DNA from: Oscillospiraceae bacterium
GTDB taxonomy: Bacteria; Bacillota; Clostridia; Oscillospirales; Ruminococcaceae
Direction of reading: 5' to 3'
Length of the DNA stretch: 18,199 nucleotides
NCBI GenBank assembly: GCA_009776345.1
Contig: WRLS01000024.1
Span: 1-18,199, forward strand
A program made the position numbers and the translations under genes. Positions 1 through 6,657 of the stretch are shown in pieces. Below the pieces are notes generated by a model. The model had not been told where the DNA came from. It searched no databases and saw only the letters and a program-made list of their open reading frames with translations. How positions within the stretch are numbered: the first letter of the stretch is position 1; the number at the start of each line of letters is the position of its first letter.

Positions 1-108
1 GAGGAATTTGTGGACAGGATTATCATCGACGAGCCGGACAGAAGCTCCGGCAAGCGTGAACAGAAAGTTGAGATACACTATAACTTTGTCGGGGACGTCG
101 CCGGGTAG
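1..108 (+). CDS. Large serine recombinase, C-terminal end (5' truncated by window)
   Basis: The frame is open from base 1 to a TAG at 106-108 and gives 35 residues. They contain IIIDEPDRSSGKREQ followed by VEIHYNFVGD. This pattern (a basic/acidic stretch with SSG, then I/V-E-I-x-YNF-x-G) is typical of the extreme C-terminus (DUF4368-like region) of large serine recombinases. Those enzymes excise or integrate Tn4451-like transposons, prophages and conjugative elements of Firmicutes. The catalytic Ser domain would lie outside the window. Such genes often sit at the edge of their element, so an element end may lie just downstream. The call rests on a short tail only, and a degenerate copy cannot be excluded. 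Confidence 0.7.
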   Translation, partial: EEFVDRIIIDEPDRSSGKREQKVEIHYNFVGDVAG

Positions 109-129
109 GTTGCCCGCAGGACGGAAAAC

Positions 130-154
130 GCCGTGAAGCACACGGCTTCACGGC
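130..154. repeat. Perfect 10-bp inverted repeat (hairpin)
   Basis: GCCGTGAAGC at 130-139 is the exact reverse complement of GCTTCACGGC at 145-154, with a 5-base loop. It lies 22 bases past the recombinase stop codon. On the plus strand it is followed by TTCCCCC, which is not a good U-tract. On the minus strand the following bases are GTTTTCC. It may end the recombinase transcript weakly or serve as a recombination or structural site. Confidence 0.6.
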
Positions 155-343
155 TTCCCCCGCAAGAGTTTTAAGCATACATCGTTGTGAACGTGAACCC
201 TTTATTTTCAAAGGTTTTGCTGGTTAGTCCTATTATTACACATTCCTACGCCCATTTATACCCTCACAAGCAGACAGAATTGGCCCAAAAACTGGAAAAT
301 TTGGCTTAATAGCATCATATCAGCATCACGGGAGCAAAGCAAG

Positions 344-380
344 ACGCCTGAAAGTCAGCATTAGCAAGGCTTTCAGGCGT
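344..380. terminator. Intrinsic terminator, probably bidirectional, downstream of guaA
   Basis: ACGCCTGAAAG at 344-354 pairs perfectly with CTTTCAGGCGT at 370-380, an 11-bp stem with a 15-base loop. TTTTT follows on the plus strand (380-384) and a less regular TCTTGCTTT tract follows on the minus strand. It starts 9 bases past the guaA stop codon, so it most likely ends the guaA transcript. It would also block read-through from the recombinase side. Confidence 0.85.
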
Positions 381-388
381 TTTTCCAA

Positions 389-1402
389 TTACTCCCACTC
401 CACCGTCCCCGGCGGCTTTCCTGTAATATCATACACCACGCGATTAACTCCATCTACTTCGCTTGTTATCCTTTGCGCGGTTTGGTTGAGCAGGTCATAC
501 GGGAGCCTTGCCCAATCCGCTTCCATGAAATTTTCTGTTACGACAGCCCTTAGTGCAACTATTCCGCCATAGCTTCTGGCTCCGGCGGTTACGCCTACAG
601 AGTTTATATCCGTCAGAATCGCGAAATATTGGTTTATGCTATGCTCCAGGCCCGCTTTGGCGACCTCATCGCGGAATATATAATCGGCCTCCCGCAGTGT
701 GTCCAGCTTGCTTTTCGTGACTTCCCCGATCACCCTTATCGCAAGCCCGGGTCCCGGGAACGGCTGCCTATGTACAAGATGGGCGGGCAGGCCGAGTACC
801 GCCCCCAGCTCCCGCACTTCGTCTTTAAACAGTAGGCGCAGCGGTTCGATAATTTCCTTGAAATCTATATTTTTCGGCATCCCGCCGACATTATGATGGC
901 TTTTTACCAGCTTCGCCCCATCCAATCCCGATTCAATTATATCGGGATAAATCGTCCCCTGCGCAAGGAAATCCACAGCGCCGATTTTACCGGCCTCCTC
1001 CTCAAACACACGGATAAACTCCTCCCCGATGATTTTCCGTTTGGCTTCGGGATCGGTTATGCCCGCCAGCTTCGAGAGGAAACGCCCCTCGGCATCAATA
1101 CGCACAAAATTCAGTTCACGCCCGCCGAACGCTTTCTCCACCTCATCGCCTTCATCTTTTCGCATAAGGCCGGTATCTACGAAAATGCAGTTCAAATTCC
1201 TGCCTATTGCGCTGCTCAACAGCGCCGCCGCCACAGAGCTGTCCACACCGCCGGAGAGCGCTAACAGCACCTTCCCTGTGCCTGCTTTTTCTTTTATTTG
1301 GGCAATCATACTTTGTGCGCACCGTTCCATGCATAATTTGCCGTTTTCCGCGCAATTGCCGAGCAGCAGCTCCCTGCGCTCATCGTCCGGGCATTTTTTC
1401 AT
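389..1402 (-). CDS. guaA: GMP synthetase, ATP pyrophosphatase subunit only (no glutaminase domain)
   Basis: Catalyses ATP-dependent amination of XMP to GMP in purine synthesis. The 337-residue protein has the PP-loop SGGVDSS (about 50-56). It then has the XMP-binding and dimerisation domain, with the HHNVGG and QPFPGPGLAIR stretches and the family-ending KPPGTVEWE. Bacterial GuaA is usually about 510 residues with an N-terminal glutamine amidotransferase. Here the protein begins in what is normally the inter-domain linker (residues 1-40), so it resembles the archaeal two-subunit form and needs a separate amidotransferase or free ammonia. I chose the ATG at 1400-1402 because GGAAGGGG (1411-1418) lies 8 bases upstream. 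The ATG at 1418-1420 lacks a ribosome site and lies inside that motif. The gene is monocistronic, with a promoter at 1438-1466 and a terminator at 344-380. Confidence 0.93.
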   Translation of the reverse strand: MKKCPDDERRELLLGNCAENGKLCMERCAQSMIAQIKEKAGTGKVLLALSGGVDSSVAAALLSSAIGRNLNCIFVDTGLMRKDEGDEVEKAFGGRELNFVRIDAEGRFLSKLAGITDPEAKRKIIGEEFIRVFEEEAGKIGAVDFLAQGTIYPDIIESGLDGAKLVKSHHNVGGMPKNIDFKEIIEPLRLLFKDEVRELGAVLGLPAHLVHRQPFPGPGLAIRVIGEVTKSKLDTLREADYIFRDEVAKAGLEHSINQYFAILTDINSVGVTAGARSYGGIVALRAVVTENFMEADWARLPYDLLNQTAQRITSEVDGVNRVVYDITGKPPGTVEWE

Positions 1403-1410
1403 GATTCTTT

Positions 1411-1418
1411 CCCCTTCC
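1411..1418 (-). promoter_or_regulatory. Ribosome binding site fixing the guaA start
   Basis: The minus strand reads GGAAGGGG here, 8 bases before the ATG at 1402. This favours that start over the in-frame ATG at 1420, which overlaps the motif. Confidence 0.7.
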
Positions 1419-1437
1419 ATATTGGTTCGCTAGGGTC

Positions 1438-1466
1438 ATTATGCCATATTTTTGCTGAAAAAACAA
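1438..1466 (-). promoter_or_regulatory. Predicted sigma-A promoter for guaA
   Basis: On the minus strand there is TTGTTT (1461-1466), a 17-base spacer, and CATAAT (1438-1443). TGG directly before the hexamer gives an extended -10 (TGn). No guanine riboswitch fold or PurR box was recognised in the short leader. Confidence 0.5.
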
Positions 1467-1492
1467 TCGGGGACAATACGCAAACAAAAACC

Positions 1493-1521
1493 TTTTATTT
1501 TTGCCCGTCAAGTAGTATAAT
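1493..1521 (+). promoter_or_regulatory. Predicted promoter for the pfkB-alr unit
   Basis: A perfect TATAAT lies at 1516-1521. A weak -35 (TTTTAT, 1493-1498) is 17 bases upstream. It lies 31 bases before the kinase start and is divergent from the guaA promoter, with about 26 bases between the two -35 elements. Confidence 0.5.
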
Positions 1522-1537
1522 GTAGACATTATATTTT

Positions 1538-1543
1538 AAGGAG
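1538..1543 (+). promoter_or_regulatory. Ribosome binding site fixing the kinase start
   Basis: AAGGAG lies 8 bases before the ATG at 1552. An in-frame GTG at 1543 overlaps this site and is therefore unlikely to be the start. Confidence 0.8.
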
Positions 1544-1551
1544 TGCCGTAT

Positions 1552-2481
1552 ATGGTCACGACCGTGACGCTTAACCCCTGCATTGACTGGACGGTCGAGC
1601 TTCCGTCCATCGCCCTTGGGGCGCTGAATCTTTCGAGGTCCGAGCGGATCGACATCTGCGGAAAGGGCGTCAACGCGGCCGAAGTGCTGCGGGAGCTGGG
1701 CTGCCCCGTTTGCTGTACGGGGATAAGCTTTACAGAAAACGGCGGGCTTCTTCGCGAAAAGCTGGATGCACTGGGCATACCGCATGACTTTGCTATTGCG
1801 CGGGGGAGGATCCGCACAAATATTAAAGCATACGACCTTGAAAAAAATCAAATGACGGAGCTGAACAGCCTTGGCCAGCCGGTCACCTCCGATGTGCTGG
1901 ATGAATTTATGGATAAGCTGGATGCGCTGGCGGCAAAAAGCTCTATTGTTACTTTGAGCGGCAGGCCCGCGAATGGCGCGTGCGGGGATATATACCGGCG
2001 ATGCGTTAAGCTTATTGGCAAATACCCCGCCAAAACAGTGTTGGACGCGGAGGGGGAACCGCTGCTGCTGGCGCTCCGGGCAAAGCCGTATCTCGTAAAG
2101 CCGAATTTATACGAATTGGAAACGGCCCTAAACGCAAAAGCCGGGTCCGAAACCGAAATCGCGGCAATGGCGCGCGAGCTTATAAGGCTCGGCGCGGGCG
2201 TGGTCTGCGTTTCTATGGGGGAAAACGGCGCTGTTATAACCGATGGCAGTGAAAGCTTCTACGCGCCCGCTTTGCCTTTAACGCCAAGAGGGTTCCAAGG
2301 CTCGGGTGATTCCATGGTGGCGGGGATATGCAAGGCTATTTTGGAAAGCCGCGGGATTGGGGATATGCTGCGCTTCGGCATCGCGGCCGCTTCCGCTTCA
2401 ATTATACGCGAAGGGACGCTGTTGTGCCGCATGGATGATTACATAAAATTTTTGGGACAGGTGGAAATCCGAAAAATATAA
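1552..2481 (+). CDS. PfkB-family sugar-phosphate kinase (1-phosphofructokinase or tagatose-6-phosphate kinase type)
   Basis: Probably phosphorylates fructose-1-phosphate or a related ketohexose phosphate with ATP in the cytoplasm. The 309-residue length is normal for the FruK/LacC branch. Visible features are TLNPCIDWTV at the N-terminus, GKGVNAAEVLRELG (37-50, first PfkB signature), KPNLYELE (183-190), SMGENGA (221-227) and GSGDSMVAG (250-258) with catalytic-base Asp253. The second signature normally reads GAGDS, so Ser replaces Ala here. No PTS permease or FruR-type regulator is adjacent, so the substrate is uncertain. The alanine racemase gene follows after 17 bases, suggesting co-transcription. 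Confidence 0.88.
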   Translation: MVTTVTLNPCIDWTVELPSIALGALNLSRSERIDICGKGVNAAEVLRELGCPVCCTGISFTENGGLLREKLDALGIPHDFAIARGRIRTNIKAYDLEKNQMTELNSLGQPVTSDVLDEFMDKLDALAAKSSIVTLSGRPANGACGDIYRRCVKLIGKYPAKTVLDAEGEPLLLALRAKPYLVKPNLYELETALNAKAGSETEIAAMARELIRLGAGVVCVSMGENGAVITDGSESFYAPALPLTPRGFQGSGDSMVAGICKAILESRGIGDMLRFGIAAASASIIREGTLLCRMDDYIKFLGQVEIRKI

Positions 2482-2498
2482 TTGAATAGGGGCCTGTG

Positions 2499-3650
2499 AT
2501 GGATTACATGAAACGCTGTCGGGCGGTGGTGGACCTTGACCGTATTGTGCATAATTATCGGGCGGTGCGCGGTTTTCTCGCGCCCGCTTGCAAGCTTATG
2601 GCTTCCGTAAAAGCCGATGCCTACGGCCACGGCTTGGAGCAGGTCGCGCGGGAGCTGGAGGCCCTCGGTGCTGACTGGTTCGGCGTGAGCTGCATTGAAG
2701 AAGGCTTGTCGCTGCGTAAATACGGTATTTCGGCACCGATTTTAAACTTCGGCTACACACCGCAGGAGTACGCAAAAGACCTTGCCGAAAATGACATCAC
2801 GCAGACTGTCTACTGCATGGATTACGCAAAACTGCTCCACGACGCGGCAATACGCGCCGGTGTCACGCTTGAGATACATATAAAGCTCGACACCGGGATG
2901 TCGCGTCTTGGTTTTTTCCCCGATGAGCTTGACGATGCGGAGGCTGTCTGTAAAATGCCCCATTTCCACGCGGGCGGGATTTACACACACCTTGCCTGCG
3001 CCGACGAGGCCAACGCGGATGCCGCCGCTTTCACAAAAAGCCAGTTTGCTAAATTCACAAATGCAGTGCGTGAGCTGGAAAGCCGTGGCATCAGCTTCCC
3101 GCTCCGTCACTGCTGTAACAGCGGCGGCACTGTCTTTTATCCTGAAATGCACTTGGATATGGTGCGCCCGGGCATCATGCTCTATGGGCTATGCCCGGGG
3201 GCGGATTTACAGGGGAAGATAGATATCAAACCGGCGATGGCGTGGTATTCCCGCGTCACAATGGTAAAAGAGCTGCCGGACGGCACCCCGGTAAGCTACG
3301 GCAGGACAGCCCAAACCGTGGGGGCGCGAAAAATCGCGACTGTCGCGGTCGGTTACGCGGACGGGTACCCGAGGGCTATGTCGGGCCGTGGCAGGATGAT
3401 TGTCAGAGGGCAGTACACGCCTGTGATAGGGCGGGTCTGCATGGATCAGCTCATGCTGGATGTCACAGGTATACCGGGCATAGAAATCGGCGATGCTGTC
3501 ACCATCGCCGGGGATAGCTTGCCTTTTGACGAGCTTGCGCGGCTGTGCGGCACAATCAGCTACGAAACGGTCTGCCTTGTGGGGAAACGCGTACCGCGTG
3601 TTTATCAACCGCATATTTTCAATCGGTACCGGGATTCCCCTCCGTCATAA
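2499..3650 (+). CDS. alr: Alanine racemase
   Basis: PLP-dependent interconversion of L- and D-alanine, supplying D-alanine for peptidoglycan. The 383-residue protein has the PLP lysine in VKADAYGHG (Lys38), LDTGMSRLGF (130-139), the phosphate/PLP-contacting region MVRPGIMLYG (221-230), the catalytic tyrosine in PVSYG (Tyr267), GYADGYPR (285-292) and CMDQLMLDVT (314-323). The start is the ATG at 2499, with AGGGG at 2488-2492 six bases before it. A GTG immediately upstream (2496) is in frame but closer to that site. It is 17 bases downstream of the PfkB kinase. Its last 32 bases overlap the convergent HxlR gene end to end. Confidence 0.95.
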   Translation: MDYMKRCRAVVDLDRIVHNYRAVRGFLAPACKLMASVKADAYGHGLEQVARELEALGADWFGVSCIEEGLSLRKYGISAPILNFGYTPQEYAKDLAENDITQTVYCMDYAKLLHDAAIRAGVTLEIHIKLDTGMSRLGFFPDELDDAEAVCKMPHFHAGGIYTHLACADEANADAAAFTKSQFAKFTNAVRELESRGISFPLRHCCNSGGTVFYPEMHLDMVRPGIMLYGLCPGADLQGKIDIKPAMAWYSRVTMVKELPDGTPVSYGRTAQTVGARKIATVAVGYADGYPRAMSGRGRMIVRGQYTPVIGRVCMDQLMLDVTGIPGIEIGDAVTIAGDSLPFDELARLCGTISYETVCLVGKRVPRVYQPHIFNRYRDSPPS

Positions 3651-3987
3651 AACAATTCGGCTCTATCCCGTTGCTTTTCATATACCCGGTCCCCCAAGAA
3701 CACATAGCCTCCAAAATCGGGGTTATGCTTTTCCCAAGCTCCGAAAGCTGATACTCAACCTTTGGCGGCACAACGGGGTAAACCGTGCGGATAATCAGGC
3801 TGTCATCTTCAAGCTCACGCAACTGCTGCGTGAGCATTTTTTGTGTCGCCTGCGGGATCAGCTTCCGCAGCTGGCCGAAACGCTTTATGCCGCCGACCAA
3901 ATGCCAAAGTATCAGCGCCTTGTATTTCCCGCCTATCATGTTCAGCGTCGCCACAACAGGGCAGTTTGTTTTGTTGCAATCGTTCAT
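3619..3987 (-). CDS. HxlR-family winged-helix transcriptional regulator
   Basis: A 122-residue DNA-binding protein with the full HxlR pattern. It has CPVVATLNMIGGKYK (9-23) with the conserved N-terminal Cys9, LILWHL, and the recognition-helix region TQKMLTQQLRELE (48-60). The wing follows: VYPVVPPKVEYQLSELG (69-85). Some family members sense reactive electrophiles or oxidants through the N-terminal cysteine; Cys4 and Cys9 are present here. I took the ATG at 3985-3987 because GGGGGG (3994-3999) is 6 bases upstream; an upstream ATG at 4020 has no site. It is divergent from the COG2426 membrane protein, its most likely target, and convergent and overlapping with alr by 32 bp. Confidence 0.9.
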   Translation of the reverse strand: MNDCNKTNCPVVATLNMIGGKYKALILWHLVGGIKRFGQLRKLIPQATQKMLTQQLRELEDDSLIIRTVYPVVPPKVEYQLSELGKSITPILEAMCSWGTGYMKSNGIEPNCFMTEGNPGTD

Positions 3988-4025
3988 TTTGGTCCCCCCA
4001 ATATCACTATTAAATCGCATACCTA

Positions 4026-4054
4026 TTCTATCATATTAAACGGCAAAATATAAT
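4026..4054 (+). promoter_or_regulatory. Possible promoter for the COG2426 membrane protein
   Basis: A perfect TATAAT (4049-4054) follows a poor -35 (TTCTAT, 4026-4031) at 17 bases. It lies in the 99-base AT-rich gap shared with the divergent HxlR gene, where an HxlR operator would be expected. No clear dyad was identified. Confidence 0.35.
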
Positions 4055-4086
4055 AATCATAAAGAAATTTCTAACAGGGGGCTAAA

Positions 4087-4590
4087 ATGGCGCAGTCTGT
4101 AACAGAATTCTTGATTGAATACATATCCCCGGAGCTGACAGTTTTTTTAATATCCCTGCTGCCTGTTTTGGAACTGCGGGGTGGGATGGTGGCGGCTTCG
4201 CTGCTGGGGCTTCCGTGGCAGAGCGCGGCGCTGCTGTGCCTTATGGGGACACTGCTCCCCGTGCCATTTATTTTGCTGTTTATCCGCCGAATACTTGATT
4301 GGATGTCGAGGACTGGGCCTTTGCGGCACACCGCGGCGTATGTAATAAAAAAAGCCCATGCAAAAGGGGACGGTATGATGCGCAGATACCCTTCCCGTAT
4401 TAAATGGGCGTTATTTTTATTCTCCGCGCTCCCGCTCCCCGGGACCGGGGCGTGGTCAGGCGCGCTTGCCGCCTCTTTTTTAAATTTGCCGCCGGAAGCG
4501 TCAATCCCGCCGATCGCAATGGGGACGGCGGTGTCCTGCGCGGTTATGGCGGCGCTGGCGTACGGGCTGCCTATTTTAAGTCATATTTAA
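4087..4590 (+). CDS. COG2426 family small membrane protein (putative small multidrug export)
   Basis: A 167-residue integral membrane protein. Hydrophobic segments lie at about 12-33, 45-66, 106-131 and 140-163. The family hallmark ELRGGMVAA is near residues 29-37, and the motif SALPLPGTGAWSGALAA lies in the third segment. The Pfam family is named Sm_multidrug_ex, but its transport role is poorly supported, so the function is not established. The start ATG has AGGGGG 6 bases upstream. The divergent HxlR regulator suggests stress- or compound-dependent control. Confidence 0.85.
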   Translation: MAQSVTEFLIEYISPELTVFLISLLPVLELRGGMVAASLLGLPWQSAALLCLMGTLLPVPFILLFIRRILDWMSRTGPLRHTAAYVIKKAHAKGDGMMRRYPSRIKWALFLFSALPLPGTGAWSGALAASFLNLPPEASIPPIAMGTAVSCAVMAALAYGLPILSHI

Positions 4591-4615
4591 GTTTAATTGC
4601 ATACTGAGCTTCCTC

Positions 4616-4644
4616 TTGAAAATCGCGGCTTTTTCTGTTAGAAT
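4616..4644 (+). promoter_or_regulatory. Predicted promoter for the radical SAM gene
   Basis: TTGAAA (4616-4621), a 17-base spacer and TAGAAT (4639-4644), with TGT just before the hexamer (extended -10). It leaves a leader of about 65 bases before the ATG at 4715. Confidence 0.6.
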
Positions 4645-4714
4645 AAGTTTAAGATTTACGCCTCTCGGGTTAAATTGTACATAGGGGAAAATAGCTAAGC
4701 ATAGGAAAAATATT

Positions 4715-6646
4715 ATGCAAAATTCAAACAGCGATGTCGTACTTGTTTTGATGCCATTCGCTTCACTGACACACCCGTCCCTTGCGCTGGGTTGCCTTTC
4801 CGGCGCGCTTCTCAGGGAAAATATTTCTACGCAAAGCCTTTATTTCACTTTGGATTTTGCCAAAGTGATAGGCCTCAGGAACTATTATCTTTTTAATTTT
4901 TCCGTGGCTTATGCCGATTGGCTTTTTTCCCGCGCCGCGTTTCCTGAAATGAAACGGGATGACGATGAGTTTTTTGGGTATCATCCTTGGGTTTTACCGC
5001 GCGGTAAGCTTTTGGAAATCCGTGAAGTCGTAAATCGGTTTATTGATAATTGTACGCGGCAAGTTATTGCACACAGCCCGAAAATCGTAGGCTGCAGCTC
5101 CACCTTCCATCAAAACTGCGCGTCGCTGGCTTTACTGCGCAAAATCCGCGAAACCGCGCCGCAAATCGCAACGGTTATGGGCGGCGCAAACTGCGAAGGG
5201 AGCATGGGCAGACAGCTTCATGCTTCTTTTGAGTGGGTCGACTATGTGTTTTCGGGCGAAGCTGACGAATCTTTCCCGGATTTTTGCCGCAGTTATTTAG
5301 CTGGCGAAAAAATCGGCGGCGAGGGCGGCTGGAACCGGCCGGAGGTTTTTACACCCTACGATCGGTTAACCGGTCCCGAAGGCGGTCATCAGCCTGAAAA
5401 AACGCCGCGGGGTACGGTTACCGATATGGGCGGGCTTGCCATGCCGTATTTCGATGACTATTTCCGGTGCTTAGAGCAAAACGAAATAAAAAGCAGGATA
5501 ATCCCGGGGCTGGTGCTGGAAACATCCAGAGGCTGCTGGTGGGGCGCGAAGGAGCCGTGCGCGTTTTGCGGGCTGAACGGTTTATCCGCAAAACAGCGCC
5601 AAAAAAGCCCCGATAAGGCCGAGCAAGAAATAACCGAGCTGACAAAACGCCACGGTATTTCATCCATACAAATAACAGACAATATTATCCCGCCCGTTCA
5701 TATGAAACAGCTCCTTCCGCGCTTTGCTGACGGGAAACATGGTAAGCTGACCTTTATGTACGAGGCCCCCGCAACGCTGTCACGGATTCAGATGCGGGAG
5801 CTTTCCCGCGCGGGGGTGCGGTGGATACAGCCGGGCATCGAGCAATTGCACGACAAATCCCTTGCGGCACTCGGCAAACCCAACAAGCTTTATCATAATA
5901 TCCGGTTTTTGAAGGCGGCGCGTGAATACGGTATTGTTTTAGCGTGGAACTGCCTTTACGGTTTCCCCGGCGAGGATGACGAATGGCATGGCGAAACGGC
6001 GGACTTAATCCCGCTATTGTCGCATTTACAAGCGCCGACAGCCGGGTCCGAGGTCAGGTTTTGCCGATTCAGCAGATATTTTAATGAATACGATGACCTA
6101 AATTTAAAACCAATGCAGTTTTATCGCCATATTTATCCGCTCAGCGATGACGAATTATCTCACATGGCATACTTTTTTGACAATCTGCCCGCTTCGGGCA
6201 AAACGGATTTGCACAGAGCCAAACCGGGGCTTGAGCGTATGCTCCGCAGTATCGCGCAGTGGAAAACCCTCTTCCGCCCGTTTTTCGCCAAGGACAGGGC
6301 AGAGCCGCCTGTTTTGAAGCTGACCCAAAACGAATCGGGCGGCGATTGCAGTATACATATAGAAGATACGCGGCCGGTCGCAATTTCGCCAAGCTTTTCG
6401 TTTCACGGTGCAGAGGCGCGGATATACCTTGCCGCCGACCAAGGCATAACCCTTGAAGAACTGATGCGGCAAGACGGCATTAAAGCATTATCTGAACGCG
6501 ATGTGCGGGAAATCCTGCAGGGCTTTATAACCTCACACCTCATGGTAAAATCCGGGGATGTATATATATCACTTGCGGTCCCCGCGCCATACACCGACTA
6601 CCCGCCGCAGGAATTAACGCCCGGCGGATGGTTTAACAGACAATAA
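4715..6646 (+). CDS. B12-type radical SAM enzyme, RiPP maturation C-methyltransferase family (rSAM_ocin_1-like)
   Basis: Likely modifies a ribosomally made peptide, probably by radical C-methylation as in the PoyB/PoyC branch; no substrate is known here. The N-terminal half (about 1-230) looks like a cobalamin-binding domain, with VMGGANCEG (154-162) and VDYVFSGEADESFPDF (175-190). The radical SAM core follows. Its cluster motif is TSRGCWWGAKEPCAFCGLNG (270-289), with cysteines 274, 282 and 285. This C-x7-C-x2-C spacing, rather than CxxxCxxC, is characteristic of this RiPP family. Later core motifs are WIQPGIEQL and CLYGFPGED. The C-terminus (about 540-643) resembles the small winged domain usual in the family. 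The start has AGGA 8 bases upstream. The next gene begins 11 bases after the stop. No precursor peptide gene was found in the flanking gaps. Confidence 0.88.
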   Translation: MQNSNSDVVLVLMPFASLTHPSLALGCLSGALLRENISTQSLYFTLDFAKVIGLRNYYLFNFSVAYADWLFSRAAFPEMKRDDDEFFGYHPWVLPRGKLLEIREVVNRFIDNCTRQVIAHSPKIVGCSSTFHQNCASLALLRKIRETAPQIATVMGGANCEGSMGRQLHASFEWVDYVFSGEADESFPDFCRSYLAGEKIGGEGGWNRPEVFTPYDRLTGPEGGHQPEKTPRGTVTDMGGLAMPYFDDYFRCLEQNEIKSRIIPGLVLETSRGCWWGAKEPCAFCGLNGLSAKQRQKSPDKAEQEITELTKRHGISSIQITDNIIPPVHMKQLLPRFADGKHGKLTFMYEAPATLSRIQMRELSRAGVRWIQPGIEQLHDKSLAALGKPNKLYHNIRFLKAAREYGIVLAWNCLYGFPGEDDEWHGETADLIPLLSHLQAPTAGSEVRFCRFSRYFNEYDDLNLKPMQFYRHIYPLSDDELSHMAYFFDNLPASGKTDLHRAKPGLERMLRSIAQWKTLFRPFFAKDRAEPPVLKLTQNESGGDCSIHIEDTRPVAISPSFSFHGAEARIYLAADQGITLEELMRQDGIKALSERDVREILQGFITSHLMVKSGDVYISLAVPAPYTDYPPQELTPGGWFNRQ

Positions 6647-6657
6647 GGAGCAGTAAA

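Larger units (their letters stand above)
109..388. other. Gene-free stretch between recombinase and guaA
   Basis: No credible coding sequence is seen on either strand in these 280 bases; the longest Met-initiated reading I noticed is about 20 codons with no ribosome site. The stretch holds a perfect 10-bp hairpin at 130-154 and the terminator at 344-380. If the recombinase belongs to an integrated element, an attachment-site half is expected about here. It cannot be recognised without the other element end. Confidence 0.5.

Noticed and set aside
23..211. 62-residue minus-strand reading frame over the recombinase tail
   Set aside because: Low-complexity, Arg- and Ser-rich translation with no ribosome site, antisense to the recombinase C-terminus.
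196..216. Possible small hairpin AACC(C)TTT / AAAGGTT followed by TTG
   Set aside because: Short AT-rich stem with a bulge and a poor T-tract; too weak to call as a terminator.
1421..1551. Purine riboswitch or PurR box in the guaA leader
   Set aside because: No recognisable aptamer core or CGAA-TTCG dyad; only two divergent promoters are supported.
3493..4053. 186-residue plus-strand frame across the HxlR gene
   Set aside because: Antisense to a clear winged-helix protein; no family resemblance.
4591..4714. Search for a RiPP precursor peptide upstream of the radical SAM gene
   Set aside because: The gap holds a promoter and leader but no start codon with a ribosome site and useful length.
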